Assembly (NCBI GenBank): GCA_946537305.1
Contig: CAMNFR010000005.1
Coordinates: 1 to 64,000, forward strand
Direction: 5' to 3'
DNA length: 64,000 nt
Source of the DNA: an uncultured Lachnospiraceae bacterium
GTDB lineage: Bacteria > Bacillota > Clostridia > Lachnospirales > Lachnospiraceae
Translations under genes and position numbers: made by a program
Part shown: one piece after another, positions 32,169-40,624 of the stretch
Layout of the letters: the number at the start of each line of letters is the position of its first letter
Numbering within the stretch: the first letter of the stretch is position 1
Notes under the pieces: model-generated
Told to the model about the DNA's origin: nothing
The model's input: only the letters and a program-made list of their open reading frames with translations
Database searches by the model: none

Positions 32169-33362
32169 TTACTGCACCAGACGAACGGTCTCGCGGGCAA
32201 TTGCCAGCTCTTCGTTCGTGGGATACAGCACGACCTGCACCTTGGAATCGGGAGCAGAGATGATGCGTGCTTCGCCGCGGACGTTGTTGGCTTCATCGTC
32301 GATCTTAACGCCCAGATAGCCAAGGTACTCGCAGATAGCCTTTCTGGTCTTCATATCATTCTCGCCTACGCCGGCAGTGAAAGCAATGGCATCTACACCG
32401 TTCATAGCAGCGGTGTAAGCACCGATGTACTTCGCGACACGGTATACGAACGCATCCAGTGCGACAGCAGCTTCTTCGTTGCCCTCTTCTCTGGCCTTTT
32501 CAACATCACGGAAGTCAGAGGAGACCTCGGACATGCCCAGCATACCGGACTTCTTGTTCAGGATGTTCAGCATTTCGTTGATATCCTTGCCTTCTTTGTT
32601 CATGATGAACTGCAGAACAGCGGGATCCACATCACCGGAACGGGTGCCCATGATCAGACCTTCCAGAGGAGTCAGGCCCATGGAGGTATCTACGCACTTG
32701 CCGCCGATGGAAGCAGAGATGCTGCCGCCGTTGCCCAGATGGCAAACAATAACTTTGCCCTTCTTGGGATCCAGGTGGCAGAACTTCAGGACTTCACCGG
32801 ACACGAACATATGGCTGGTGCCGTGGAAGCCGTAGCGGCGGATGCTGTACTTCTCATAGTACTCATGAGGGATAGCATACATGTAAGCCTTGGGAGGCAT
32901 GGACATACCGAAGGTGGTATCGAATACAGCCACGTTCGGGGTGCCGGGCATAGCTTCCTCACAGGCCTCGATGCCCATCAGGTTGGCCGGGTTATGCAGC
33001 GGGCCAAGATCGAAGCACTCGCGGATAACATCCTTTACCTGCTGATTGACAACGATAGATTCCGTGAACTTGATGCCGCCGTGCAGTACGCGGTGACCGA
33101 TTGCGGAGATCTCACTGGTATCCTTGATGACACCGTGCTCCGGATCCACCAGCGCATCCATGACCAGCTTAATAGCCTGGGTATGGGTGGGCATGGGGGC
33201 TTCCTGAACAAAAGGCTCTTTGCCGGTGGGCTTGTGGGTCAGTACAGAACCCTCAATACCGATACGCTCGCAGAGACCCTTGGCGATAACGCTCTCGTTA
33301 TCCATGTCGATCAGCTGATACTTCAGCGATGAGCTTCCGCAGTTAAGAACTAAAACTTTCAT
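32169..33362 (-). CDS. ackA: Acetate kinase
   Basis: AckA makes ATP and acetate from acetyl phosphate and ADP in fermentation. 397 aa from the chosen ATG. It begins MKVLVLNCGSSSLKYQLIDM with the first phosphate loop. ASKHA-fold landmarks VFDTTFGMSMPPKAYMYAIP, KVIVCHLGNGGSISASIGGK and IAFTAGVGENDMKTRKAICE follow. The track adds 28 residues upstream, but AGGAGG lies 9 nt before the chosen ATG and the family starts there. It is monocistronic, with its own promoter and terminator; pta is not adjacent. Confidence 0.97.
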   Translation of the reverse strand: MKVLVLNCGSSSLKYQLIDMDNESVIAKGLCERIGIEGSVLTHKPTGKEPFVQEAPMPTHTQAIKLVMDALVDPEHGVIKDTSEISAIGHRVLHGGIKFTESIVVNQQVKDVIRECFDLGPLHNPANLMGIEACEEAMPGTPNVAVFDTTFGMSMPPKAYMYAIPHEYYEKYSIRRYGFHGTSHMFVSGEVLKFCHLDPKKGKVIVCHLGNGGSISASIGGKCVDTSMGLTPLEGLIMGTRSGDVDPAVLQFIMNKEGKDINEMLNILNKKSGMLGMSEVSSDFRDVEKAREEGNEEAAVALDAFVYRVAKYIGAYTAAMNGVDAIAFTAGVGENDMKTRKAICEYLGYLGVKIDDEANNVRGEARIISAPDSKVQVVLYPTNEELAIARETVRLVQ

Positions 33363-33456
33363 TGGACTGTTCCTCCTGAATCTAATGATTGGCACGCACC
33401 CTTTGCAAGATGAGCGAAGAATAATGAACCATCCCCGACCGTGCAATCTTATGTTT

Positions 33457-33485
33457 ATTCTAACCGATATTTCAAACGCTGTAAA
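33457..33485 (-). promoter_or_regulatory. Sigma-A-type promoter of ackA
   Basis: TTTACA and TAGAAT are 17 nt apart on the minus strand, giving a leader of roughly 90 nt before the ackA ATG. No riboswitch-like fold was recognised in the leader. Confidence 0.6.
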
Positions 33486-33524
33486 GGTGCTTTTTTATAT
33501 CATTAGTCTATCACTTGTTACAAA

Positions 33525-34211
33525 TTAACTATCAGTTTTCACGGCCGGAACATCTTCGCTGCTCTCTGTCCGGTGATGATTCAGTCCGACATGATCCCGT
33601 CTAAGCGAATATACGCACCCACAGTAATCCTGCCGGTACATGCCGAATTCCCGGGAAAGCTCACAGGAACGAAGATATCCGTTCTTTTTCTTGAAATCAG
33701 AAAGCAGCCAGGCTGTACCGCCGATCTCTTCTGCCACCTTCTCTCCGATCTCATTCAGCTTCTGTGCATTCTTCAACGGGCTAACTGTCAGGGTCGTGGT
33801 AAAGTAATCGAAACCACCGGCAGCAGCCATCTGCGCTGTCTTCCTCAGGCGAAGCTCGTAGCATCGAAAGCATCTCTCGCCGCCCTCCGGAAGGTTTTCA
33901 TATTCTCGGGCGATCTCGTAAAACTCCTGTGGGTCATATTCACCCGCCAGGAAAGAGATCGGATGTACCTGCGGAAACAATGAAATCAGCCTCTCCTGCT
34001 CCGCGACACGGTGCGCATACTCTTCCTCCGGGTAGATATTGGGATTGTAGTAAAAGACGGTGACCTTGAAAAATTCCGTCAACCGTTCCATCACAGAGGT
34101 ACTGCAGGGGCCGCAGCAGCTGTGCAGAAGAAGTGTCGGCACTTCTCCCGCTGCGCGGTGCCTTTCAGCCATCCGCTCCATTTCCCGATTGTAATTTATC
34201 TGTCCTCCCAC
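33525..34211 (-). CDS. queH: Epoxyqueuosine reductase QueH
   Basis: QueH reduces epoxyqueuosine to queuosine in tRNA using a [4Fe-4S] cluster, replacing QueG. 228 aa. The conserved Cys ligands appear in LLLHSCCGPCSTSVMERL near residue 30, FRCYELRLRKTAQMAA near 135, and RQDYCGCVYSLRRD near 200; FYYNPNIYPEEEYAHRVAEQ and TTTLTVSPLKNAQ also fit (formerly DUF208). The start is a GTG inside the end of the upstream MBL gene, because the family begins INYxREME, as here. Coupled to the MBL gene by a 16 nt overlap. No other queuosine genes are nearby. Confidence 0.93.
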   Translation of the reverse strand: MGGQINYNREMERMAERHRAAGEVPTLLLHSCCGPCSTSVMERLTEFFKVTVFYYNPNIYPEEEYAHRVAEQERLISLFPQVHPISFLAGEYDPQEFYEIAREYENLPEGGERCFRCYELRLRKTAQMAAAGGFDYFTTTLTVSPLKNAQKLNEIGEKVAEEIGGTAWLLSDFKKKNGYLRSCELSREFGMYRQDYCGCVYSLRRDHVGLNHHRTESSEDVPAVKTDS

Positions 34212-35812
34212 TTTGTGAGTACCCCTTCCAAATCCTTGGTCAGACGGCGCACCTCCTGATTGGGTCGGCCGTTAAAGGAAGCAATCAACGATGTGATCTT
34301 TCTTCCCACTTCTACCAGAGCGGCATACAGCAGGCTTGCCTTGGTGCCGGAAGGTGCACGCTCAGGTACCGGAATGCCTTCCGTCATCTCGATGCAGCGT
34401 CCGGTGGCCAGATCAAAGGACGTTCCGCTGTACGGTGCGACGGCAAAAGGAAAACCGTACTCTTCTTCCAGACAGGTGGCAAAGGACTGCGTCACCGTAT
34501 CCTCCCCGTGGTTTACAAAGACGATCTCCGGTTTCTTTTCAAAGGCCCGGATCCAGCGCAGAAGACCCGCTTTGTCGGCATGGCCGCTGATGTTGGCCAG
34601 ATATCCGATCTCTGCATTGACCTGAATATCTTCTCCGAAGAGCTTTACAGATGTCGCGCCGTCAAACAGTGTGCGTCCCAGCGTTCCCATCGCCTGATAG
34701 CCGGCAAACAGGATCAGACATTCCTCCCGCCACAGATTATGCTTCAGGTGATGGCGGATACGGCCGGCTTCGCACATGCCGCTGGCGGACAGGATCACCT
34801 TAGGGTTCAGGTCAAAGTTAATGGCTTTGGATTCTTCCGCAGAAACAGCGACTTCCAATCCGGGGAAGAACAGTGGATTCTTGCCGGAAGCCAGGACTTC
34901 CTGCATCTCTTCATCAAAGTAGCAGGGATCCGTCTGCACAAAAATACTGGTAGCTTCATTAGCCAGGGGTGAGTCCACGAACACCTTAAAGCCGTCATGT
35001 CCCGTGACCAGCCCGCGCTCTTTGATCTCACGGATAAAATAAAGAAGCTCCTGTGTACGTCCTACCGCAAACGAGGGAATGACTACATTGCCGCCCCGAT
35101 CGAAGGTCTTCTGCAGATGTGCGGCCAGCTGATGTACGAAATCCTCATTGGCAGGCGGTTTTTCGTGAAAACGATCACCGTAGGTAGACTCCATCACCAC
35201 ATAATCTGCCTCTTTAATATACGAAGGATTCTTCAGGATGGGTTTGTCCCGGTTGCCCAGGTCCCCGGAAAACACGATTTTTTTGGTGACGCCGTCTTCT
35301 GTCAGCCACATTTCCACCTCCGCGGACCCCAGCAGATGTCCGGCGTCTCGGAAGCAGATATCAACCCCTTCCAGAATGGAAACGCGTTTGTCATAAGGAT
35401 ACGGAACGAACCGGCGGATCGCTTCTTCGGCATCCATTGTATCATACATGGGTTCCACTTCACCGCTGCCGGCACGTTTGCCCTTCCGGGTCTTCCATTC
35501 CGCTTCAAACTCCTGGATATGCGCGGAATCAAGCAGCATGATATTGCACAGATTCGAGGTGGCCTCTGTGGCATAGATCTGACCCTTGAACCCTTTTTTG
35601 GCCAACAGGGGAAGAAGCCCGGAGTGATCGATATGCGCGTGTGTCAGCACCACGCAGTCTACATCAGAAGCCCGCACCGGCATCTCCTGATTTACGAACA
35701 TATCTTTCCCCTGCTCCATACCATAATCCACAAGCAGATGTCTGCCGTTAATGGTAATCATGGTACAGGATCCTGTCACCTCGTGTGTTGCCCCCAAAAA
35801 GGTAATTTCCAT
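34196..35812 (-). CDS. Metallo-beta-lactamase/beta-CASP RNA-processing-type hydrolase
   Basis: 538 aa. The MBL core begins EITFLGATHEVTGSCTMITI. The di-zinc motif HxHxDH is in VLTHAHIDHSGLLPLLAK, with further ligands in CFRDAGHLLGSAEVEMWL and VFSGDLGNRDKPIL. The beta-CASP insert carries VMESTYGDRFHE, KVILSASGMCEAGRIRHHLK and NISGHADKAGLLRWIRAF. This layout matches the CPSF73/YSH1-like RNA endonuclease branch of MBL proteins rather than RNase J. The last 50 residues are a family tail. RNA cleavage is probable but the substrate is unknown. queH overlaps its 3' end. Confidence 0.88.
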   Translation of the reverse strand: MEITFLGATHEVTGSCTMITINGRHLLVDYGMEQGKDMFVNQEMPVRASDVDCVVLTHAHIDHSGLLPLLAKKGFKGQIYATEATSNLCNIMLLDSAHIQEFEAEWKTRKGKRAGSGEVEPMYDTMDAEEAIRRFVPYPYDKRVSILEGVDICFRDAGHLLGSAEVEMWLTEDGVTKKIVFSGDLGNRDKPILKNPSYIKEADYVVMESTYGDRFHEKPPANEDFVHQLAAHLQKTFDRGGNVVIPSFAVGRTQELLYFIREIKERGLVTGHDGFKVFVDSPLANEATSIFVQTDPCYFDEEMQEVLASGKNPLFFPGLEVAVSAEESKAINFDLNPKVILSASGMCEAGRIRHHLKHNLWREECLILFAGYQAMGTLGRTLFDGATSVKLFGEDIQVNAEIGYLANISGHADKAGLLRWIRAFEKKPEIVFVNHGEDTVTQSFATCLEEEYGFPFAVAPYSGTSFDLATGRCIEMTEGIPVPERAPSGTKASLLYAALVEVGRKITSLIASFNGRPNQEVRRLTKDLEGVLTKWEDR

Positions 35813-35931
35813 GGAACCGCCTCTCTTTCATTTCTTTGTACGGTGATGTTACAATAATAAGATACCACGAACCGGTGATATTTTCCATAGTATTTTTATC
35901 TTTGTGTCGAATTTCTATGAAAGGATCAACC

Positions 35932-35960
35932 TTGACACCGCTCTAAAAGATATCTATACT
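35932..35960 (+). promoter_or_regulatory. Near-consensus sigma-A promoter for the plus-strand 156 aa gene
   Basis: TTGACA and TATACT are separated by 17 nt, 39 nt ahead of the ATG. It is one of the closest matches to consensus in this window. GGAGG follows 7 nt before the start codon. Confidence 0.8.
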
Positions 35961-35998
35961 CATCCTATGACCGAAAACATCGCGCCGGAGGTAATACC

Positions 35999-36469
35999 AT
36001 GATCGGCTTACGCATCGCAGATATCCGCGATTTCACATCCCGCCTTTTTGTTAAGAATACCTTTGATTCCTTCGAACTGGCGGAAGCAGAATTTGTGACC
36101 CATTATACCACCACCCTGGACGGAACGCTGACCGAACCTCAGGAGGATCATCTTCATGCCACCTGGGGACAGGTTCGCCCTGTGGCCTATGCCGTGATCC
36201 GGGGAAAGGAGCTGCCGCATTCGTTTCGACTGGTCCTGCGCCTTTCCGACGAGAACGTAAAAAAAACGCTCGCCTCCCTAGGGCTGTCGATCAGCCCGGA
36301 GGAAGTAGGAGCGCTTTTTTTGAACATTCTTTACAATCACGAGCAGCTGACCGTTGTTACCGGTTGTTCCCTGAAGACCTTTTCCCTGGATAAGACCCTG
36401 GAAAAAGAATGGGACCGGCTGGCGCGCCGCTTTTTCGCCAAGAATCAGATTCCTGTTGAGGAAGTTTGA
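35999..36469 (+). CDS. Small conserved protein of unknown function (possibly DUF5721)
   Basis: 156 aa, soluble. It begins MIGLRIADIRDFTSRLFVKN and continues DSFELAEAEFVTHYTTTLDG and SFRLVLRLSDENVKKTLASL. From memory the N-terminus resembles DUF5721, a Lachnospiraceae protein, but I cannot confirm that. No catalytic motif is apparent. It is one of only two plus-strand genes here, convergent with the histidine kinase, and it is likely transcribed strongly from its own promoter. Nothing nearby points to its job. Confidence 0.8.
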   Translation: MIGLRIADIRDFTSRLFVKNTFDSFELAEAEFVTHYTTTLDGTLTEPQEDHLHATWGQVRPVAYAVIRGKELPHSFRLVLRLSDENVKKTLASLGLSISPEEVGALFLNILYNHEQLTVVTGCSLKTFSLDKTLEKEWDRLARRFFAKNQIPVEEV

Positions 36470-36472
36470 CTA

Positions 36473-36502
36473 TGAGAAAAGGGACCTGTCCCCGATTTCT
36501 CA
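36473..36502. repeat. Hairpin between convergent gene ends, GGGACCTGTCCC core
   Basis: TGAGAAA and TTTCTCA form an outer stem and GGGA/TCCC an inner stem with a CCTG loop. It begins 3 nt after the plus-strand gene and includes the histidine-kinase stop codon. No U-tract follows on either strand, so termination is uncertain; it may be a bidirectional end structure or an intergenic repeat. Confidence 0.5.
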
Positions 36503-38044
36503 TTCCATATAGGAGTAGACAGAGCCTTCGTTCTGACGCAGCGTTTCGTGACTGACCGCATCGAGCTCAAACCAGAATTCTACGCCGCCGTCACGGTTGC
36601 GTACGCCGCAGCGCGTGCCGTGGGCGGTGATGACCGCCTTTACGATGGAGAGTCCGATGCCGCTGCCGCCGTAGCTTCTTGTCCTGGCTTTATCCACCTT
36701 ATAGAACTTATCCCAGATATGCTCCAGTTCACTCTCCGGGATGGGATTTCCGGTATTGTGCACAGAAATGATGGCCCGTCCTCTTCGCTCGAGTACCCGT
36801 ACAGTGATAGTACCGGGATTGCTGACATAGTGGCAGGCATTGCTCAGATAATTGGAGACCACGCTTTCGATCATGAACTCATCCGCATCCACAAAGACCT
36901 CCTCCGGCATCATCAGATGCCAGTCACAGTCTTTTTCCGCTGTCATGACCTTCATAGAATCTGTTACCGCGTGGATCAGTTCCGTCACATTAAAGACCTC
37001 TTTTTCGATCTTCATTTCTCCGGATTCGATCTCATCCAGGCTCAGCAGTCTGCGAACGATCTGATTCATCTTCCGGGCTTCGTCCTGTATGACCTCACAG
37101 TAAAAAGCCGCGCTCTCCGGGTCATCCGCCACGCCCTCGGTCAGCCCTTCCGCATAACCCTGAATCAGCGCAATGGGCGTTTTCAGTTCGTGAGAGACGT
37201 TGGACAGGAACAAACGGCGCATCTCATCCACCTTTTCTTTTTCCCGCAGATCCCGTTCCAGCTGCGCGTTGGCCTCCCGGAGTTCCCGGATAGCGCGCGA
37301 AAGATTGTCCGACATCAGGTTAATATTTTCTCCCAGTATGCCGATCTCGTTGTTTTCTTTTCCTTCATAGCGCCGGTCGAAGGTCAGCTCTGCAGCCTGT
37401 CCGGAAATCTCCGCCATCTCTTCAATGGGCCTTGTCAGCTGTCCAGCGGCCAGATACATCACAAGGCCGCCCGCCGCGATCGCAAAAAGGCCAAGATAGA
37501 TCAGGAACCGACTGGAAAGAGCCACGCTGTCCTGGATTCCTTCCAGTGGCGTGGACATAAAATATAAGATATCTTCTCCCAGATAACCGATGCATTCGAT
37601 CTCGTCATTCTTCATGCGCTTGTTAAAGCCGCGGCAGATAAGATAGTCATCGGTGCGCTCGTAGACCTCGACCTCGTCCAGTTCTTCATCCTCCTCCGTG
37701 CTCTCGAACAGAAGCTGCATCGCAGAAAGACGCTCCGCCTGGTTCAGGCTGGAGGCATAGACCAGATAAGGCGTATCGGAAAGGTGGTCCACAATAACGG
37801 TATCGATATTGCTGTTGCGGATCTCCCGCTCCAGCGCTTCCAGGGATTCACTGCTGAAGTTATCATCGGCACAGGTCTGGATCTGACTGATCTCTTCTTT
37901 GATCTGCCGCTGCTTGCGCATGATCGCATAGCGCTCCAACTGTGTGGCATTTATGACCCACAGTGCCGCAATGACCGCAGCAAGGATCCCCGCGATCAAA
38001 ATGGTATATTGTATTCGCAGAGATCCGCGTCTATGCCCGATCAT
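36500..38044 (-). CDS. HAMP-domain sensor histidine kinase without adjacent response regulator
   Basis: 514 aa. An N-terminal membrane helix (IQYTILIAGILAAVIAALWV) leads to an extracytoplasmic sensing region of about 130 residues, which includes the acidic stretch FESTEEDEELDEVEVYERTD. A second helix (FLIYLGLFAIAAGGLVMYLA) is followed by HAMP (TRPIEEMAEISGQAAELTFD). The H-box is FLSNVSHELKTPIALIQGYA, the N-box lies in ESVVSNYLSNACHYVSNPGT, and the G-boxes are FYKVDKARTRSYGGSGIGLS. All catalytic motifs are intact. No response regulator is next to it; instead its ATG overlaps the hisB stop as ATGA. Signal and partner are unknown. Confidence 0.9.
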   Translation of the reverse strand: MIGHRRGSLRIQYTILIAGILAAVIAALWVINATQLERYAIMRKQRQIKEEISQIQTCADDNFSSESLEALEREIRNSNIDTVIVDHLSDTPYLVYASSLNQAERLSAMQLLFESTEEDEELDEVEVYERTDDYLICRGFNKRMKNDEIECIGYLGEDILYFMSTPLEGIQDSVALSSRFLIYLGLFAIAAGGLVMYLAAGQLTRPIEEMAEISGQAAELTFDRRYEGKENNEIGILGENINLMSDNLSRAIRELREANAQLERDLREKEKVDEMRRLFLSNVSHELKTPIALIQGYAEGLTEGVADDPESAAFYCEVIQDEARKMNQIVRRLLSLDEIESGEMKIEKEVFNVTELIHAVTDSMKVMTAEKDCDWHLMMPEEVFVDADEFMIESVVSNYLSNACHYVSNPGTITVRVLERRGRAIISVHNTGNPIPESELEHIWDKFYKVDKARTRSYGGSGIGLSIVKAVITAHGTRCGVRNRDGGVEFWFELDAVSHETLRQNEGSVYSYME

Positions 38045-38628
38045 AGTGTCCCCTTGGTGGAAAGCACCTCTTGAATGCGGGGATCGGCCTGCGTGGCAGC
38101 ATCGAGCGCCTTGGCAAAGGCCTTGAACATGGCCTCCATGATGTGATGGTCATTTTCCCCGTAAAAAACCTTAATATGTAGATTCATGGCAGCACTGTAG
38201 CTGACCGCATAAAAGAACTCCCGGGCCATCTGTGTATCCATTTCACCCACACGGTCGCTGTGAAAAGCGGCGTCCCAGGCAAAATAGGGCCGGCCGGAAA
38301 GATCTACGGCACAGAGCACCAGCGCCTCATCCATGGGGAGGATGCAGCTGCCATAGCGCTTGATGCCGCGCTTATCGCCCACCGCCTCACGGATCGCGTT
38401 TCCCAGCACGATGCCGGAATCTTCGATGCTGTGGTGGCAGTCCACGAAGGTATCCCCCTTGCAGGCAAGCTCCAGATCGAACAGACCGTGACGCGCGAAG
38501 CCGTTCAGCATATGGTCAAAAAAGCCGATGCCGCTGGCAATCTTCGCCTTCCCGCTCCCGTCCAGATTTAGGCTGCAGGTAATTTTTGTCTCACTGGTAT
38601 TTCTGGCAATCTTTGCAATCCTCTCCAT
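38041..38628 (-). CDS. hisB: Imidazoleglycerol-phosphate dehydratase
   Basis: HisB dehydrates imidazole glycerol phosphate in histidine synthesis. 195 aa, the monofunctional form. The two Mn-binding motifs are VDCHHSIEDSGIVLGNAIRE near residue 65 and GENDHHIMEAMFKAFAKALD near residue 160. No other his gene is in the window, so it is a detached member of the pathway here. It lies 15 nt after nhaC and is coupled to the histidine kinase. Confidence 0.96.
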   Translation of the reverse strand: MERIAKIARNTSETKITCSLNLDGSGKAKIASGIGFFDHMLNGFARHGLFDLELACKGDTFVDCHHSIEDSGIVLGNAIREAVGDKRGIKRYGSCILPMDEALVLCAVDLSGRPYFAWDAAFHSDRVGEMDTQMAREFFYAVSYSAAMNLHIKVFYGENDHHIMEAMFKAFAKALDAATQADPRIQEVLSTKGTL

Positions 38629-38643
38629 AGTATCTCTCCTGTT

Positions 38644-40257
38644 TTATGCGTTTGCGCTCTGTCCGGACTTCAGTATCATCTTAATGAAGACCATCAGCGC
38701 GATCATCATTGCTATGGCGACCGGAAGCACAATAAATGCATTGGGAACAAATCCAGCCAGCACATAGGCAAAGAAGCTGACTGCCGCCGCGGTAATCGCG
38801 TAGGGCAGCTGAGTATTTACGTGGGTAATATGATCACACTGAGCACCGGCGGATGCCATAATGGTGGTATCCGAGATTGGGGAGCAGTGATCACCGCAGA
38901 CCGCGCCGGCCATACAGGCGGAAACACAGACCACGCCCAGGGGATTGGTCAGCGGGAATATCTTCAGCGTGATCGGGATCAGGATGCCAAAGGTGCCCCA
39001 GGAAGTACCGGTAGCAAAAGCCATGAAGCAGCCGATCAGGAAAATGATGGCAGGCAGGAAGTACGTGAATCGTCCCGCATAGCTGTTGACAACAGCTTCC
39101 ACGAACTGCTTGGCGCCTAGAGAATCTGTCATATTTTTCAGGCTCCAGGCAAAGGTCAGGATCAGAATGGCGGGGACCATGGCCTTAAATCCCTCCGGGA
39201 TGGAGTCCATCAGCTCCCGGAAGGAAAGTGTCTTACGGAACATAAAGAAAGCGACCGTCAGGATCAGCGTCACAGAGGAGCCGAGCATCAGACCTATAGA
39301 TGCATCAGCATCCGAGAAAGCCTGCACAAATCCTGTGCCGGAGAAATATCCGCCGGAATAGACCATGCCGATCACGCAGGCAACGATCAATACCAGCACC
39401 GGGAGGATCAGGTCGATCACGCGTCCCTTGGAATTGGCTTCTTTATCAGCCTCTTCCGCCATGGCTTTCATGCCGGAAAAAATATCTCCGTTTTCCTCTG
39501 CATTTTTCTCAAACGCAGCCATCGGGCCAAAATCGATGTGCATCAGAGCCATCGTGATCATCATCACGATGGTCAGGATCGCATAGAAGTTGAACGGAAT
39601 GGCACGGATAAAAAGTTCAAAACCATTTCCGTCCGTCACAAATCCGGAAACAGCCGCTGCCCAGGAGGATACCGGGGCAATAATGCAGACCGGTGCGGCC
39701 GTGGCATCGATCAGATATGCCAGCTTGGCACGGGAAATCTTATGCTTGTCAGATACAGGGCGCATAACAGAGCCCACGGTCAGGCAGTTGAAATAGTCGT
39801 CAATAAAGATCAGGACTCCCAGTGCAATGGTCGCAAGCTGTGCGCCGGCACGGGTATGAATGTGTTCCTGGGCCCAGCGACCGAACGCAGCGGAACCGCC
39901 CGCCTTGTTCATCATGGCTACCATAGCGCCGAGCACGACCAGGAATACCAGAATGCCCACATTATAGGAATCCGCCAGCGAAGCGACAATTCCATCGTTG
40001 AAAACATGCAGCAGTGTTCCTTCAAAGCTGAAGTTGGAATACAGCATACCGCCCACGGCAATACCGATGAACAGGGAAGAATACACTTCCTTGGTGATCA
40101 GTGCCAGGGCAATGGCAATGACCGCCGGCATCAAAGACCAGAAGGTCATGTAGAAAGGAGTATTCGGAATCTCCTCCTCTGCAGCCAGGACAACGCTCGG
40201 CATCATTGCCGTAAAAAGAACGGCGCCAAGCAGCAATCTCTTGATTTGTTGTTTCAT
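38644..40257 (-). CDS. NhaC-family Na+/H+ antiporter
   Basis: 537 aa, about twelve hydrophobic segments plus a cleavable-looking or leading segment (LLLGAVLFTAMMPSVVLAAE). The family shows as TFWSLMPAVIAIALALITKE, VIDLILPVLVLIVACVIGMV and TGTSWGTFGILIPITLKIF; the last corresponds to the conserved core. NhaC proteins exchange Na+ for H+, sometimes coupled to amino acids or malate/lactate. Substrate specificity cannot be told. The hisB gene follows 15 nt later, and a DUF896 gene precedes it. Confidence 0.88.
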   Translation of the reverse strand: MKQQIKRLLLGAVLFTAMMPSVVLAAEEEIPNTPFYMTFWSLMPAVIAIALALITKEVYSSLFIGIAVGGMLYSNFSFEGTLLHVFNDGIVASLADSYNVGILVFLVVLGAMVAMMNKAGGSAAFGRWAQEHIHTRAGAQLATIALGVLIFIDDYFNCLTVGSVMRPVSDKHKISRAKLAYLIDATAAPVCIIAPVSSWAAAVSGFVTDGNGFELFIRAIPFNFYAILTIVMMITMALMHIDFGPMAAFEKNAEENGDIFSGMKAMAEEADKEANSKGRVIDLILPVLVLIVACVIGMVYSGGYFSGTGFVQAFSDADASIGLMLGSSVTLILTVAFFMFRKTLSFRELMDSIPEGFKAMVPAILILTFAWSLKNMTDSLGAKQFVEAVVNSYAGRFTYFLPAIIFLIGCFMAFATGTSWGTFGILIPITLKIFPLTNPLGVVCVSACMAGAVCGDHCSPISDTTIMASAGAQCDHITHVNTQLPYAITAAAVSFFAYVLAGFVPNAFIVLPVAIAMMIALMVFIKMILKSGQSANA

Positions 40258-40313
40258 TGTTTTCTCCTTTATCGCTTTACACTTTTCTATTTTAAAGCCT
40301 TGGGCAAATTCCC

Positions 40314-40544
40314 TCAGCTCGGCTTTTTAGGCGTCTGTCCGCCGTATTTTTCTCCCAGGTTCTCCCGGTGCCCATCCGGATATTCCACGGTGATGGAGTT
40401 CAGGGAACCGCGCAGATTGGCGCGGATGGCAGCAATATAATCGCGGCGAAGCGTTGCCTGCTCCTCTGCTTCCTCCGGCGTAAGGCCCACGGATTTGGCC
40501 TTATGATACAGGGCGTTGATACGGTCAATGTCCTTCATATCCAT
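40314..40544 (-). CDS. DUF896 (YnzC-like) small protein
   Basis: 76 aa. It matches the DUF896 pattern: an N-terminal helical hairpin RINALYHKAKSVGLTPEEAE with the conserved EQATLRRDYIAAIRANLRGS. Members of the family are short cytoplasmic proteins of unknown function, connected with stress regulation in Bacillus. GGAGG stands before the ATG (AAGGAGGTTTATTCTTT). The C-terminus is a flexible Gly/Lys/Pro segment. Confidence 0.9.
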   Translation of the reverse strand: MDMKDIDRINALYHKAKSVGLTPEEAEEQATLRRDYIAAIRANLRGSLNSITVEYPDGHRENLGEKYGGQTPKKPS

Positions 40545-40624
40545 AAAGAATAAACCTCCTTGAGTGTTAAAAATATAATGCAGCAGTTCTGATCTGTTTG
40601 ATCATTTGCCACTATAGATTATCA

